From Methyloversatilis sp. XJ19-49 (lineage in GTDB: Bacteria > Pseudomonadota > Gammaproteobacteria > Burkholderiales > Rhodocyclaceae), in NCBI RefSeq assembly GCF_024580145.1, contig NZ_JANINI010000013.1, forward strand, positions 1 to 64,000: a DNA stretch of 64,000 bases, read 5' to 3'. Made by a program: the position numbers and the translations under genes. This document shows, one piece after another, positions 19,758 to 27,870 of the stretch. Position 1 is the stretch's first letter. Each line of letters begins with the position of its first letter. The notes below the pieces were generated by a model. That model worked only from the letters and a program-made list of their open reading frames with translations, was not told the DNA's origin and ran no database searches.

Positions 19758-20144
19758 TCACAGCTCGGAAAAGGCCGTGCCGTCGCGCGACGTGCCTTCG
19801 GCCCCGCTCTTCAGATCGGCCACGCCGCTGTCGGTCGCGGTGTCACGCGGCGGCACGACGATCCAGGTGTCGGCGCTGTCGGTCACCGGGTCGAACGGCA
19901 ACTTGCGCAGATACTGGCGTTCGACCAGTTCCTGCAGGCTTTGCGGATATGCACCGCGATCCCCGCGGAACTTGTCGATCGCATCGCGCGTGACCGCAAG
20001 CGTCTGCTTCAGCGTGGCTTCGCGCGAGCGGTCGAGATGTTCGAAGTAGCGCGGCGCGGCCAGCGTCAGCAACACCGCGATGATGGCCATGACGACCAGC
20101 AGTTCGATCAGCGTGAAACCGCGTGAAAACAGGGGCTTGCGCAT
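19758..20144 (-). CDS. GspG-like prepilin-type protein
   Basis: A 128-residue pseudopilin with a standard type IV leader and helix: RKPLFSRGFTLIELLVVMAI, cleavage after the glycine and the conserved Glu at +5. The C-terminal half has the major-pseudopilin pattern DKFRGDRGAYPQSLQELVER and LPFDPVTD, including residues that bind calcium in GspG. It is joined end to end with the upstream pseudopilin gene, whose stop immediately precedes this start. Confidence 0.92.
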   Translation of the reverse strand: MRKPLFSRGFTLIELLVVMAIIAVLLTLAAPRYFEHLDRSREATLKQTLAVTRDAIDKFRGDRGAYPQSLQELVERQYLRKLPFDPVTDSADTWIVVPPRDTATDSGVADLKSGAEGTSRDGTAFSEL

Positions 20145-20630
20145 TCACCAGTTCCGGTAGGCAATGCCGTTCAGGCCGGTGCGGCCGGACAGCGAGAACA
20201 CGTCGAACACGTCGGCACCCGGCGTCGGCTCGTCCGGCGGGCTGGCATAGCTGCGCAGCCCCCAGGTCTGTTCCGGCGGCGTGCTCTTGTCGGTGTGAAA
20301 GGGGTCACGCGGGATGCGGCGCAGGAAATAGATCTTGACGTCGTTCGGCTGCTTGACGTCCTTCACGCCACTGACCAGCACATCGAGGCTGGGCGGGTAG
20401 CCGCTGGCACCGACCTTCTTTTCGATGCGGCCTTCGTCCCAGGCCTTGCGGTAGTCGTCGAGCGCGGTACGGATCTGCCGCAGCGCGGTCCGCAGTTCGG
20501 ATTCATCGGCACGCACGCGTGCCAGTTCCACCATCGGCATGGCCATGGTGGCGAGCACGCCGATGATGGCGATCACCACCATCAGCTCGATCAATGTGAA
20601 ACCGCGGGAGAGACGTGAACAGCGAAGCAT
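20145..20630 (-). CDS. GspG/GspH-like prepilin-type protein
   Basis: A 161-residue pseudopilin with leader RLSRGFTLIELMVVIAIIGV. The globular part contains ALDDYRKAWDEGRI, YPPSLDVLVSG and IPRDPFH, again a GspG-like arrangement, and ends with the fragment SGRTGLNGIAYRNW. It is the first gene of the three-pseudopilin cluster. Such clusters occur in PEP-CTERM-bearing betaproteobacteria, but which secretion machine they serve is not evident here. Confidence 0.9.
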   Translation of the reverse strand: MLRCSRLSRGFTLIELMVVIAIIGVLATMAMPMVELARVRADESELRTALRQIRTALDDYRKAWDEGRIEKKVGASGYPPSLDVLVSGVKDVKQPNDVKIYFLRRIPRDPFHTDKSTPPEQTWGLRSYASPPDEPTPGADVFDVFSLSGRTGLNGIAYRNW

Positions 20631-20688
20631 GAGCCGAGGTTAACACAGCCCCATCACGATGCCGTGACAGGTCCCGCGCAGGCAGGGT

Positions 20689-20931
20689 TCAGCTCAGATG
20701 GCTTCGCCAGGGCTGGACGCCTTCGTGTTCGAGCATCCAGACGTAGCGCTGGGAACGCCACTCGCGCAGCGCATTGAGGGCGATGTCGAAGTCGCCATAC
20801 GAAAGCCGGTACAGCTGCTGCAGGTCGAAAGGTGCGTCGTGTTCGAGTGCGTCGAGCAACTGGCGGAAGATTTCCGCACTGGATTCGTTGGCTGTGGCGT
20901 GGGCTTTTTCGAACACGGCTTGCAAGTGCAT
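20689..20931 (-). CDS. Hypothetical 80-residue protein
   Basis: A small acidic and aromatic protein that I do not assign to a family. It begins MHLQAVFEKAHATANESSAE and contains RLSYGDFDIALNALREWRSQ. It is predicted to be soluble and helical. A GGGAGAG site precedes the ATG at 20931; a much longer in-frame reading upstream is rejected because its composition is not protein-like. It lies between the pseudopilin cluster and galE with about 60 and 125 bp on either side. Confidence 0.65.
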   Translation of the reverse strand: MHLQAVFEKAHATANESSAEIFRQLLDALEHDAPFDLQQLYRLSYGDFDIALNALREWRSQRYVWMLEHEGVQPWRSHLS

Positions 20932-21055
20932 GAAGGCTCTCCCGGGTCGATTGGGTGAAGATGTCAAAACGGTTACAGCGTGATCTAACACGAAATTTCT
21001 GTCGCCATCTATCGCGCCGGAACCCCGTTCTTGACCCGATTCCGACAAAGCCTTG

Positions 21056-22072
21056 TCAGGCGTAGCCCTCCGGGTTGTTGCGCTGCCACTTCCAAGCATC
21101 GGCGCACATCTGCGCCAGATCCCGCGCTGCAACCCAGCCCAGAAGCCGGTTTGCAAGGCCGGGTTCGGCATAGCACTGGGCGATGTCGCCCGGCCTGCGC
21201 TCGACGATGTCGTACGGGACCGGCCGACCGCTGGCAACTTCGAAGGCACGCACCACGTCGAGCACGCTGTAACCGCGTCCGGTACCCAGATTCACCGTCA
21301 GCAGGCCGGTCTGCTTCCGAAGATAGTCAATGGCCCGCACATGGCCTTGCGCCAGATCAAGCACGTGGATGTAGTCGCGCACACCGGTGCCGTCGGGCGT
21401 CGGCCAGTCGCCGCCGAACACGCGCAACCGCGCCAGCTTGCCGACAGCCACCTGACTCACGTAAGGCATCAGGTTGTTGGGCAGGCCGTTCGGGTCTTCG
21501 CCGATCAGGCCGGATTCATGCGCGCCGACCGGATTGAAATAGCGCAGCAGTGCGATGCTCCACGACGGATCGGCCACGCCGAGATCGCGCAGCACGTGTT
21601 CGACCATCCACTTGGAACATCCGTAGGGGTTCGTCGGACCGGTCGGAAAGTCCTCACGGATCGGCACCGACGCCGGATCTCCATAGACGGTGGCCGAGGA
21701 CGAAAAGGCCAGCGTCTTCACACCCGCTTCGGCCATCACCTCGCACAACGCCACGGTGCCGCTGACATTGTTGTCGTAGTACTCGAGCGGTTTGGCAACC
21801 GACTCGCCGACCGCCTTCAAACCGGCGAAATGGATGACCGCGTCGATGGCGTGTGCCGAGAACACCGCTCGCAGCGCGCCGCGATCACGGACATCGGCCT
21901 GCACGAACGCCTCGACCGGGCGACCGGCGATCTGTCCGACGCGCCGCAGCGACTCGTACTTGCTGTTGCACAGGTTGTCGACCACGACCACATCGTGGCC
22001 GGCCGACATGAGTTCGATGCAGGTGTGCGAGCCGATGTAGCCCGCACCCCCGGTGACCAGCACGCGCGACAT
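21056..22072 (-). CDS. galE: UDP-glucose 4-epimerase
   Basis: A short-chain dehydrogenase-type sugar nucleotide epimerase of 338 residues, the size of E. coli GalE (338). It has the NAD-binding GGAGYIGSHTCIEL at residue 7, HFAGLKAVGESVAKPLEYY, the catalytic serine region FSSSATVYG and the YGCSK motif with catalytic Tyr and Lys. It interconverts UDP-glucose and UDP-galactose for cell-surface glycans. The start at 22072 is preceded by GGGAGC and directly gives MSRVLVTGG. Confidence 0.96.
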   Translation of the reverse strand: MSRVLVTGGAGYIGSHTCIELMSAGHDVVVVDNLCNSKYESLRRVGQIAGRPVEAFVQADVRDRGALRAVFSAHAIDAVIHFAGLKAVGESVAKPLEYYDNNVSGTVALCEVMAEAGVKTLAFSSSATVYGDPASVPIREDFPTGPTNPYGCSKWMVEHVLRDLGVADPSWSIALLRYFNPVGAHESGLIGEDPNGLPNNLMPYVSQVAVGKLARLRVFGGDWPTPDGTGVRDYIHVLDLAQGHVRAIDYLRKQTGLLTVNLGTGRGYSVLDVVRAFEVASGRPVPYDIVERRPGDIAQCYAEPGLANRLLGWVAARDLAQMCADAWKWQRNNPEGYA

Positions 22073-22156
22073 GGATGCTCCCGGAAAGGAAAAACTGGAA
22101 CCGTATGACGGAGTCGGCGACGACGGGCCGCGCAACAGACGGCCGTCGGGGAAGTA

Positions 22157-22636
22157 TCAGTGCTGGTGACCGTGCTCGCCATGCACGTGACCGTGCGTCA
22201 GCTCTTCGGCAGATGCCTTCCGGATTTCGGCCACAGTGCAGGAAAACACCAGTGCGGTGCCGGCCAGCGGGTGATTGCCATCGATCACGATGCGGTCATC
22301 GGTAATGTCGGTGACGGTGTACAGACCTTCTTCCTCGCCATCCGGACTGACGCGCTCGAACTGCATGCCGACTTCGATGTTTTCCGGGAAATTCGAGCGC
22401 GACTCGATTTCCACCAGTTCTTCGTCGTATTCGCCGAACGCATCTTCCGGCTGCAGCTTGACGACCACTTCATAGCCGACTGCCTGACCTTCGAGTGCTT
22501 CCTCGATCGGCTGGAAGATGCCGCCATAACCGCCGTGCAGGTAGGCGAGCGGCGCAGCACCCGAGTCGACCAGATTTCCGTCTGGATCGGTCACGCTGTA
22601 TTTAAGAGTGACGACCGAGTCCTTGGTGATGAGCAT
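22157..22636 (-). CDS. slyD: FKBP-type peptidyl-prolyl isomerase, SlyD-like
   Basis: A 159-residue SlyD. The FKBP core is split by an insert-in-flap chaperone domain: LAYLHGGYGGIFQPIEEALEG, then VVVKLQPEDAFGEYDEELVE, then GNHPLAGTALVFSCTVAEIR. The C-terminal tail is histidine-rich (HGHVHGEHGHQH), shorter than in E. coli but still a likely nickel-binding tail for hydrogenase or urease maturation. Its first 35 bp overlap the end of the peroxiredoxin gene. GAAAGGAATCAGG provides the ribosome binding site. Confidence 0.94.
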   Translation of the reverse strand: MLITKDSVVTLKYSVTDPDGNLVDSGAAPLAYLHGGYGGIFQPIEEALEGQAVGYEVVVKLQPEDAFGEYDEELVEIESRSNFPENIEVGMQFERVSPDGEEEGLYTVTDITDDRIVIDGNHPLAGTALVFSCTVAEIRKASAEELTHGHVHGEHGHQH

Positions 22637-23117
22637 TCCTGATTCCTTTCGTATGAAGTGCGCGCACGCATTCGAGGATTTCTCCTGCGTGCCCGCGCGG
22701 ATTCACGCCGTATTGCGCGTAACGTATGACACCTTTCCGGTCGATGATGAAGGTCGAGCGGGTCATGCAGAAACGTGACCTGCCTTCGACCTCCCGTTCG
22801 CGCCACGCACCATAGCGCCGGCTGACCTCGGCGTCGACATCGGACAGCAGCCGGAACGCCAGTCCGTGTCTGTCGCGAAATTCTGCATGAGTGAACAACT
22901 CATCGCGACTGATCCCCACGACGATGCAGCCGCAGCGCCGGAAATGTTCTTCGAGATCGCTGAATTCGATCGCCTGAGCGGTGCATCCCGGCGTATCGTC
23001 CTTGATATAGAAGTAGAGCACTGTCAGATGCCGCGCCATCTGTTCACGCAGATCGAACAGTTCGAAATCGGCGTCCGGCAGCTCGAACAGCGGAGCAGGT
23101 TGTCCTGCATTCAGCAT
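22602..23117 (-). CDS. Peroxiredoxin of the Bcp/AhpC-TSA type
   Basis: A 171-residue thioredoxin-fold peroxidase. The peroxidatic cysteine is in YFYIKDDTPGCTAQAIEFSD and a second cysteine pair is in EEHFRRCGCIVVGIS. The segment FRLLSDVDAEVSRRYGA is typical of bacterioferritin comigratory proteins. It reduces hydroperoxides using thioredoxin. The start at 23117 (MLNAGQPAP) has a perfect GGAGG; the longer in-frame start adds ten residues. The 3' end overlaps slyD out of frame by 35 bp, suggesting coupling. Confidence 0.88.
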   Translation of the reverse strand: MLNAGQPAPLFELPDADFELFDLREQMARHLTVLYFYIKDDTPGCTAQAIEFSDLEEHFRRCGCIVVGISRDELFTHAEFRDRHGLAFRLLSDVDAEVSRRYGAWREREVEGRSRFCMTRSTFIIDRKGVIRYAQYGVNPRGHAGEILECVRALHTKGIRNAHHQGLGRHS

Positions 23118-23298
23118 GCACACCTCCCAGCCGCGCACGGCGCGCATAACGGCTCCCGGATGATGCGGCGGATTCTACCAGCGCTATCCGGCGACAAGTC
23201 ATGAAGGCGCTGTAAGAAAAGCTGACGCTGCTGTGCACAAAAAAGGGCATGAAGCACAGATCAAGCACAGGTCCACACGCTGGCCGACTCAGGGAAAA

Positions 23299-23320
23299 GA
23301 AATAAAACCCCTTTTATTTC
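23299..23320. promoter_or_regulatory. AT-rich perfect inverted repeat in the divergent region
   Basis: GAAATAAAA and TTTTATTTC form perfect 9-bp arms around CCCC, 181 bp upstream of the peroxiredoxin start and 219 bp upstream of the PEP-CTERM gene. The rest of 23118-23539 holds no gene that I can support. Operator and terminator are both possible; neither is shown. Confidence 0.4.
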
Positions 23321-23539
23321 ATTAACTTGGAAAACAATCCCGAATCCGGGCGATCGCCGCCCTCTGACGGCACGCCGCTTGCTTATCAACCTCCGGGATC
23401 GACCGCCTGTCACCCGAGGCAATCACAGAGAGTCCGGTTTCATGCAGTTGCAATTGAAAGCGTCTCGAATGGTTGTGTCAGACAGTCGTTCTTGCAAAAA
23501 TTTGTTTTGCGATCTGTCACTTTCTCGAAAGGCACGGAA

Positions 23540-24031
23540 ATGAAGAAATCTCTACTTGCAGTAGCCGTAACCGGCTTGTTCGCCGTATCAGGCGCCCAGG
23601 CTGCAACAGACTGGGGTGTTCACGCTCCGGTCGAAACCGGTATCGCATCACTTACCGGTTCCTTCTCCGAAATTTTCACTTTTTCGCTGAGCGCCCCCAC
23701 CACGACGCTCTCGACGATCGCGATATCTTTCGAATCATCGCCTGTCTTCGGCCTGAGTGCCGACAGCATGGTGTGGCTGTACAAGGAAATGGGTGCTGTC
23801 GACACGTTCACGGCTGCATACAGCTTTGGCACGTTGTTCACCGCCAATAACCTGCTTGCCGGCGACTACTACTACAAGGTCACCGGTTCGACGACCGGCA
23901 GCCTCGGCGGTGTATTCGCCCTGACTTCCACCACCGCTCCCATCACAGTGGTTCCGGAAGCGGACACCTATCTGATGATGCTGGCCGGCCTGGGCATGAT
24001 CGGTCTGATGGCAAAGCGTCGCATGAGCTGA
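23540..24031 (+). CDS. PEP-CTERM sorting domain-containing protein
   Basis: A 163-residue exported protein. Residues 1-21 are a signal peptide (MKKSLLAVAVTGLFAVSGAQA) and the mature N-terminus is a beta-rich domain. The C-terminus is the exosortase signal: VPEADTYLMMLAGLGMIGLM followed by AKRR. Here the usual PEP is PEA, a common variant. After processing by EpsH/XrtA it is expected at the cell surface or in exopolysaccharide. I do not recognise the middle domain. A terminator follows 23 bp downstream. Confidence 0.9.
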   Translation: MKKSLLAVAVTGLFAVSGAQAATDWGVHAPVETGIASLTGSFSEIFTFSLSAPTTTLSTIAISFESSPVFGLSADSMVWLYKEMGAVDTFTAAYSFGTLFTANNLLAGDYYYKVTGSTTGSLGGVFALTSTTAPITVVPEADTYLMMLAGLGMIGLMAKRRMS

Positions 24032-24053
24032 TCGGCTCCAGCCGTTCAACAAG

Positions 24054-24077
24054 AAAGCACCTTCGGGTGCTTTTTTG
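24054..24077 (+). terminator. Rho-independent terminator after the PEP-CTERM gene
   Basis: AAAGCACC and GGTGCTTT form the stem with a short TTCG loop, followed by a run of T ending in GTTG. It lies 23 bp after the stop codon. Confidence 0.9.
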
Positions 24078-24345
24078 TTGTCTGGATGACCCCGGAAAGT
24101 TCGCTGCAATGCAGCACTGTCAGAAACTTCGACGCCTGGATGCATGACCTAAGTCGTAGGGTACAGACAGTCACAAAGTGCTGAAACCATCCAAATTTAA
24201 AATAAAGTTTATTTAATTCATGGCCTTGAAATAAAGTTCACTTCAAAAAAAACCATTTCCGGGTACCTTCGCCTCGATTTTGACGTGTAACAAATCTCGA
24301 CATTTCGTTTTCCGCAGTGCAAAGCGCTTGCAGGGTGATCGTTAA
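24078..24345. other. AT-rich intergenic region before lexA
   Basis: No gene is seen. The region is much more AT-rich than its surroundings. It contains the palindrome AAATAAAGTTTATTT (24200-24214) and a further copy of GAAATAAAG about 25 bp on, the same word as in the inverted repeat at 23299-23320 on the other side of the PEP-CTERM gene. Confidence 0.55.
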
Positions 24346-24361
24346 CTGTATAAAAATACAG
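24346..24361 (+). promoter_or_regulatory. LexA (SOS) box upstream of lexA
   Basis: CTGTATAAAAATACAG is a perfect match to the CTG-N10-CAG LexA operator, with the preferred CTGT and ACAG ends and an AT-rich core. It ends 25 bp before the lexA start codon, as expected for autoregulation and for control of the downstream imu genes. Confidence 0.9.
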
Positions 24362-24386
24362 TCATCGAACAATCCCGCACCCCATC

Positions 24387-24995
24387 ATGGTCTCAAGCGT
24401 CCTGACAGCCCGCCAGCAACAGATCCTGCAACTGATACGCGATGCCGTCAGCGAACGCGGCAGCCCGCCCACCCGGGCGGAAATCGCGCAGGCATTCGGC
24501 TTTCGCTCCCCCAATGCCGCAGAAAGCCATCTGCGGGCACTGGCGCGCAAGGGTGTCATCAGTCTGGACGAAGGTCGTGCACGCGGCATCCGGCTGACCG
24601 AATCTCCAGGCATCCCGCTGATCGGCCGGGTGGCGGCGGGCAGCCCGATACTGGCGGATGCGCATGTGCAGGGGCGCTACCAGCTCGATCCGGCGATGTT
24701 TTCACCCCGCGCCGACTACCTGCTGCGGGTGCGCGGCCAGAGCATGCGCGACGCCGGCATCCTCGATGGCGACCTGCTCGCCATCCACGCCACGAACGAA
24801 GCGGTGAATGGCCAGATCATCGTTGCCCGCCTGAGCGAAGAAGTGACCGTGAAGCGTTTGAAACGGCTCGGCTCACGCGTCGAACTGCTGCCTGAAAACC
24901 CGGAGTTCCAACCCATCGTGATCGATACGCAGCGCGATCCGCTGGTGATCGAAGGCGTGGTGGTCGGCCTGATCCGCAATGGCAGTCCGGTCTGA
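24387..24995 (+). CDS. lexA: LexA repressor
   Basis: A 202-residue SOS repressor and autoprotease. The N-terminal winged helix-turn-helix runs from about 8 to 65 ([36 protein letters not shown]). The RecA*-stimulated cleavage bond is Ala84-Gly85 (RVAAGSP), with catalytic Ser119 (GQSMRDAG) and Lys156 (EVTVKRL). It represses its own promoter through the box at 24346 and, by arrangement, the following imuA and imuB. Whether another lexA exists elsewhere is not known. Confidence 0.97.
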   Translation: MVSSVLTARQQQILQLIRDAVSERGSPPTRAEIAQAFGFRSPNAAESHLRALARKGVISLDEGRARGIRLTESPGIPLIGRVAAGSPILADAHVQGRYQLDPAMFSPRADYLLRVRGQSMRDAGILDGDLLAIHATNEAVNGQIIVARLSEEVTVKRLKRLGSRVELLPENPEFQPIVIDTQRDPLVIEGVVVGLIRNGSPV

Positions 24996-24999
24996 CGCG

Positions 25000-25689
25000 A
25001 TGACCACGCAAGCGCGGGGTCTCTTCCGGCATCCGTCACTCTGGCGGGCCGGCGACGTGTCACCGACCGTACCGAATGGCATCCCGACCGGTCACGCCGC
25101 ACTGGATGACGCTCTGCCGGGTCAGGGCTGGCCGGTCGGCGAAATGACCGAATTGCTGACCGATTGCAGCGGCCACGGCGAACTGTCGCTGCTGATGCCT
25201 TTGCTGGCCGGAGCCGAAACGGAGGGCAGCTGGCGGGTCTGGGTGGCGCCGCCACATCTGCCCGGCGTGTCTGCGCTGGCGGCTGCCGGCGTACGGTCCC
25301 GGCACTTGATCGTGGTACGGGCAGACACAGCGGGCGAGCGAGTTTGGGCAATGCGCCAGGCATTGCGTTCAGGCGTCTGTTCGGTGGTCGTCGGCTGGCT
25401 CGACCGCGTCGACAATGCACTGCTGCGACGGCTGCAGCTGGCGGTACGCGAGGCGGCGATTCCGCTCATCCTGTTCCGTCCGCTGCCGCAGGCACAGCAC
25501 GCCTCGCCTGCGGCACTGCGGCTGCAACTGTCGGCCCGCGCAGCCGGCGTGCTGCGCATCGACATCCTGAAACGGCGCGGTGCACCGGCAAACCAGCCGC
25601 TCTACCTGCAGGGAGCAGGTTTCGATGCGCCGCCGGCCATGGCACCGACGCGCTGTGCCGCTCCACCCGCGCTGGTGCTGATCGCATGA
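25000..25689 (+). CDS. imuA: ImuA, translesion mutagenesis accessory protein
   Basis: A 229-residue RecA/SulA-like protein of the SOS mutagenesis cassette. It has the family N-terminus LFRHPSLWRAGD, IPTGHAALDDALPGQGWPVG (the RecA-like region) and GELSLLMPLLAG. ImuA acts with ImuB and DnaE2 in damage-induced mutagenesis. I chose ATG 25000, five bases after the lexA stop; an ATG at 24979 inside lexA is possible. An inverted-repeat element begins 18 bp after its stop codon. Confidence 0.85.
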   Translation: MTTQARGLFRHPSLWRAGDVSPTVPNGIPTGHAALDDALPGQGWPVGEMTELLTDCSGHGELSLLMPLLAGAETEGSWRVWVAPPHLPGVSALAAAGVRSRHLIVVRADTAGERVWAMRQALRSGVCSVVVGWLDRVDNALLRRLQLAVREAAIPLILFRPLPQAQHASPAALRLQLSARAAGVLRIDILKRRGAPANQPLYLQGAGFDAPPAMAPTRCAAPPALVLIA

Positions 25690-25707
25690 AGCCCCTGCCG
25701 TCGCAAA

Positions 25708-25893
25708 TCATCCTGAGAACGACGGTTGATCGGCGTCGTGAGCATGATTCGCGGGGCGCCCCGCCAGCCGTGCACGCGGCATCGAAGCGTTCGCAGCCGG
25801 AGGGTGACGCTCCGGAATACGACGACAGTGTCGCTGGCAAAGACTTTCAATTCAAAAACATGGTGAGCGGTCAAATGAGGTTTTCAGGATCAT
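25708..25893 (-). repeat. Inverted-repeat-bounded element, copy B
   Basis: This 186-bp stretch separates imuA from imuB. Its ends are inverted repeats: left TCATCCTGAGAACGACGG, right (reverse complement) TGATCCTGAAAACC with continuing similarity. Read on the minus strand it aligns with copy A at 27867-28126: shared CCATGTT near the end, an inner block CGCTTCGA..CGCGTGCACGGC..GGCGCC, and the far end CGCCGATCAACC. It is inverted relative to copy A and shorter. Its right end contains the Shine-Dalgarno AGG and the first bases of imuB. It has no coding capacity. Confidence 0.7.
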
Positions 25894-27349
25894 GCGCTGG
25901 CTGGCACTCGTCTTTCCCGACTGGCCCATGCAGGCCCTGTTCCGCAACCCTTCGCACACCCGTCCGCTGGCTGTGGCGCACCGGCAGCGCGTGTGCGCGC
26001 TGGACGCGACGGCACTGGCACAGGGCGTGCGCCCCGGACAGGGCGTGGCCGACGCACTGGCAATAGCCCCGGATCTGCTCGTACGACCGAAATCCTCCGA
26101 GGCCGAGCGCTCTGCACTGCGTGAAGCTGCGGGCTGTACGCTGCGCTACACACCGCGGGTCGTGCTGGAAGATGACGGCCTGCTGCTCGACATTGCCGGC
26201 AGCACGCGGCTGTTCGGCGGGCTCGACGCCCTGCTGCGCCATCTGCGCAGCGATCTGGCTGCGGCCGGTTTCCGGGCGCTGAGCGCCTGCGCCCCCACCC
26301 CGCGCGCGGCACGCTGGCTGGCGCGCGCCACGCCCGGTCAGTGCGTCGCAGACGATGATCACGCCCTGGCCGAAGCCCTGGCCGCCTTGCCGCTGCGTGC
26401 GATGGAAGCCGATGCGTCACTGCTCGCCCTGCTTGCCGACAGCGGCCTGCGTACCGTGGGTGAGGTGATGAAACTGCCGCGCGATGCCCTGGCACGACGC
26501 GATGCTGCCGGACTGCGCCGCCTGCTCGACCAGGCGCTTGGCCAGCGACCTGATCCGCGGCCGTATTTCGAGACACCACCGCAGATCGACAGCCGGCTCG
26601 AACTACCGATACCGCGACACGACATTGACGTGCTGCTGTTCGCGGCCAACCGGCTGTTCAACGCCTGCTGCACGCAGCTGGCCGCCGTGCATGCCGGCAT
26701 CGAAAGCTGCCGGCTCGAACTGGAACACGAACATCATCCGCCGACCGTACTGACGCTGACACTGGGCACGCCGTCGCGCGACGCCCGTCGCATGGCGCTG
26801 CTGACGCGCGAACATCTGGCACGGCTCGCCTTGCCCGAAGCCGTCGGTGCGCTGCGTCTGAAGGCTGCGCACTGGATCGAACTGGCCGGGCGCAGCGAAG
26901 ACCTGTTCGGCCCACTGGCCCCCTCGCCCGCCCGGCGGCAGGAAGCCGGCAGGCTTCTGATCGAACACCTGCGCGCCCGGCTTGGACCTGACCGGGTGTA
27001 CGCACTGTCCGCCTGCGCCGACCACCGGCCGGAACGATCGCAGCAGCAGGTCGAGCCCGGTCCGGGCACCTCCGCCGCTGCGCAAGGCGGCAGACGCCCG
27101 CTCTGGCTGCTGCCCGAACCCCGGTTGCTGCAGACCATCCGCAACCAGCCCTGGCGCACCGGACCGCTTCAACTGGTCAGCGGCCCCGAACGCATCGAGT
27201 CCGGCTGGTGGGACACCGATGGTGAAGCGAGTCCGGGCGACGCGCTGCGCGACTATTTCGTCGCGCTGGGCACCGATCACGCCCGGTTGTGGATCTACCG
27301 CGAACACCTGCCGCCGCACCGCTGGTATCTGCACGGGCTGTTCGCGTGA
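25892..27349 (+). CDS. imuB: ImuB, Y-family DNA polymerase-like protein
   Basis: A 485-residue catalytically degenerate Y-family polymerase that bridges DnaE2 and the sliding clamp in SOS mutagenesis. It begins MRWLALVFPDWPMQALFR and has the palm-like LLLDIAGSTRLFGGLDALLRH, a helix-hairpin-helix-like SGLRTVGEVMKLPRDALARR, and the ImuB C-terminal region ending in ARLWIYREHLPPHRWYLHGL, near-universal in ImuB. No dnaE2 follows in this window; the next gene encodes a MOSC protein. Its start codon lies at the right end of repeat element B. Confidence 0.92.
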   Translation: MRWLALVFPDWPMQALFRNPSHTRPLAVAHRQRVCALDATALAQGVRPGQGVADALAIAPDLLVRPKSSEAERSALREAAGCTLRYTPRVVLEDDGLLLDIAGSTRLFGGLDALLRHLRSDLAAAGFRALSACAPTPRAARWLARATPGQCVADDDHALAEALAALPLRAMEADASLLALLADSGLRTVGEVMKLPRDALARRDAAGLRRLLDQALGQRPDPRPYFETPPQIDSRLELPIPRHDIDVLLFAANRLFNACCTQLAAVHAGIESCRLELEHEHHPPTVLTLTLGTPSRDARRMALLTREHLARLALPEAVGALRLKAAHWIELAGRSEDLFGPLAPSPARRQEAGRLLIEHLRARLGPDRVYALSACADHRPERSQQQVEPGPGTSAAAQGGRRPLWLLPEPRLLQTIRNQPWRTGPLQLVSGPERIESGWWDTDGEASPGDALRDYFVALGTDHARLWIYREHLPPHRWYLHGLFA

Positions 27350-27387
27350 AGTAGCATCCGCCTGGATGACCGATATCGCGAGCACAC

Positions 27388-27870
27388 ATGAACACCCTGG
27401 AAACATTGAAATCCACCTTCGCCCAACCAGGCTGCGTGACCTGGATCGGGGTAAGGCCGGCGCGACTGAAGCCGCTGCAACCGGTCGAATCGGTACAGGC
27501 CATCGAGGCACTCGGGCTGGAAGGCGACCACTACGCCAGCCCGGGCGGCAAGCGCCAGGTCACGCTGATACAGGCCGAGCACCTGCAGACGGTAGCCGGC
27601 CTGCTCGGTACGGACGTCGTCAGCCCGGAACAGGTGCGGCGCAACATCGTGGTCAGCGGCATCAATCTTCTGGCGCTGAAGGGCCGCCGCTTCCAGCTGG
27701 GCGAAGCGCTGCTTGAATACACCGGCACCTGCGACCCCTGCTCGCGCATGGAAAGCAATCTGGGCCGTGGCGGCTACAACGCAATGCGCGGACATGGCGG
27801 CATCACTGCACGGGTACTGCGCAGCGGTCGTGTCGGTCTGGGTGACGCAGTGCTCGCCGGCGACGATTGA
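27388..27870 (+). CDS. MOSC domain-containing protein
   Basis: A 160-residue protein with the beta-rich MOSC fold found in molybdenum-cofactor sulfurases and in YiiM-type detoxification enzymes. Visible family residues are EALGLEGDHYASPGGKRQ, RRNIVVSGINLLALKGRRF and the cysteine region GTCDPCSRME, the likely sulfur- or Moco-binding cysteine. Its molecular role here is unknown. Its stop codon is inside the left inverted repeat of element A. Confidence 0.9.
   Translation: MNTLETLKSTFAQPGCVTWIGVRPARLKPLQPVESVQAIEALGLEGDHYASPGGKRQVTLIQAEHLQTVAGLLGTDVVSPEQVRRNIVVSGINLLALKGRRFQLGEALLEYTGTCDPCSRMESNLGRGGYNAMRGHGGITARVLRSGRVGLGDAVLAGDD

Noticed and set aside
25000-25689. RecA or SulA instead of ImuA
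   Set aside because: The order lexA-imuA-imuB and the shared N-terminal sequence fit ImuA; a full RecA core and SulA-specific features are missing.
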